Source: Candidatus Nanopelagicaceae bacterium
GTDB taxonomy: Bacteria > Actinomycetota > Actinomycetes > Nanopelagicales > Nanopelagicaceae
Direction: 5' to 3'
Length of the DNA: 6,389 bases
Assembly (NCBI GenBank): GCA_947488635.1
Contig: CANLAY010000058.1
Span: forward strand, 1 to 6,389
In this document: piece by piece, positions 5,829 to 6,389 of the stretch
Position numbering within the stretch: position 1 is the stretch's first letter
Layout of the letters: each line of letters starts with the position of its first letter
Notes under the pieces: model-generated
The model's database searches: none
What the model saw: only the letters and a program-made list of their open reading frames with translations
What the model was told of the DNA's origin: nothing
Translations under genes and position numbers: made by a program

Positions 5829-6389
5829 ATGTTTAAGAATTCTGCAGAAATCTTTGCATACATCAAGAAAGAAGACGTTAAGTTCATTGACGTCCGCTTT
5901 ACTGATTTGCCAGGTATCCAACACCACTTCAACGTTCCAGTTGAATCATTCGACGAAGCAGTTTTCACTGATGGTCTGATGTTCGATGGTTCTTCAATCC
6001 GTGGTTTCCAGTCAATTCACGAATCAGATATGAAGTTGCTGCCAGTTCCAAGTTCAGCATTCATCGATCCATTCCGTGATCACAAGACCTTGGTAATTAT
6101 TTTCTCAGTTCACAATCCAGTTGATGATTCAGCTTATTCACGTGACCCACGTGGCGTTGTTGCTAAAGCTGTTGACTACATGCGTTCCCTTGGTTTTGCA
6201 GATACTGCATTCTTCGCCCCAGAAGCTGAGTTCTATGTTTTCGATAGCGTTCGTTTCAAGACCGGCATCAATGAGGCTTATCACGAGATTCAATCTTACG
6301 AAGGTGCTTGGAACACCGGCGTTGAATACGATGCTGATGGCACACCAAACCGCGGATACCGCACTCGCATAAAGGGCGGATATTTCCCA
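5829..6389 (+). CDS. glnA: Glutamine synthetase type I, 5' part (runs off the window)
   Basis: Glutamine synthetase (EC 6.3.1.2) makes glutamine from glutamate, ammonium and ATP as a cytosolic dodecamer. The first 187 of about 470 codons are present and the frame is open to the window edge. Visible landmarks are the beta-grasp N-terminal domain with VRFTDLPG (22-29), the FDGSSIRGF loop (52-60) whose D53 matches the active-site Asp contributed across subunits, SAFIDPFRD (76-84), YSRDPRGV (103-110), the metal-binding PEAEF segment (131-135, E132 and E134) and KGGYFP (182-187) at the cut. The C-terminal adenylylation site lies outside the window, so regulation by GlnE cannot be judged. All ten visible proline codons are CCA and phenylalanine is mostly TTC, suggesting codon bias for high expression. 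The spot usually reading LLPDP is LLPVP (71-74 region), a minor change. Confidence 0.97.
   Translation, partial: MFKNSAEIFAYIKKEDVKFIDVRFTDLPGIQHHFNVPVESFDEAVFTDGLMFDGSSIRGFQSIHESDMKLLPVPSSAFIDPFRDHKTLVIIFSVHNPVDDSAYSRDPRGVVAKAVDYMRSLGFADTAFFAPEAEFYVFDSVRFKTGINEAYHEIQSYEGAWNTGVEYDADGTPNRGYRTRIKGGYFP

Overview
The window reads as chromosomal DNA from an actinobacterium of moderate-to-low GC; GC looks to be in the mid-40s percent by eye, not counted. The main pointer is gene order: lipB, lipA, a DUF4191 membrane protein, an RDD membrane protein and a type I glutamine synthetase gene. This matches the conserved actinobacterial neighbourhood known from Mycobacterium tuberculosis (lipB, lipA, Rv2219, Rv2219A, glnA1). 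The modest GC and very short intergenic gaps would suit a streamlined freshwater lineage such as the Nanopelagicales (acI), but that is inference and no marker gene here proves it.

Layout from left to right. Positions 29-2179 on the minus strand encode an MMPL-family (RND superfamily) membrane transporter. An 82-bp divergent control region (2180-2261) separates it from a plus-strand run of four tightly packed genes: lipB (2262-2918), lipA (2915-3850), a PlsC-like acyltransferase (3843-4544) and a DUF4191 protein (4546-5223). They overlap by 4 nt and 8 nt and then leave a 1-nt gap, so they very probably form one operon. A small RDD-family membrane protein (5233-5610, minus strand) converges on the operon end only 9 nt away. 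A 218-bp intergenic region (5611-5828) then carries the divergent RDD and glnA control signals, and glnA runs off the right edge (5829-6389, first 187 codons).

Functionally, lipB and lipA form the complete de novo lipoate pathway: octanoyl transfer from acyl carrier protein to apo-proteins, then sulfur insertion. The acyltransferase next to them would draw on acyl donors of the same fatty-acid pool for phospholipid synthesis. DUF4191 and RDD are membrane proteins without known function that often travel with lipA and glnA in actinobacteria. Glutamine synthetase is the central ammonium-assimilating enzyme.

No mobile element, CRISPR array, tRNA, rRNA or phage gene was seen. There is no clear sign of a new multi-gene system. 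The less expected features are regulatory: three half-sites at exact 11-nt spacing upstream of glnA that resemble actinobacterial GlnR/MtrA boxes; TANNNT -10 hexamers placed 6-7 nt before three start codons, suggesting leaderless transcripts; a GC-rich dyad abutting the ribosome binding site of the transporter; and an inverted-repeat-rich glnA leader.
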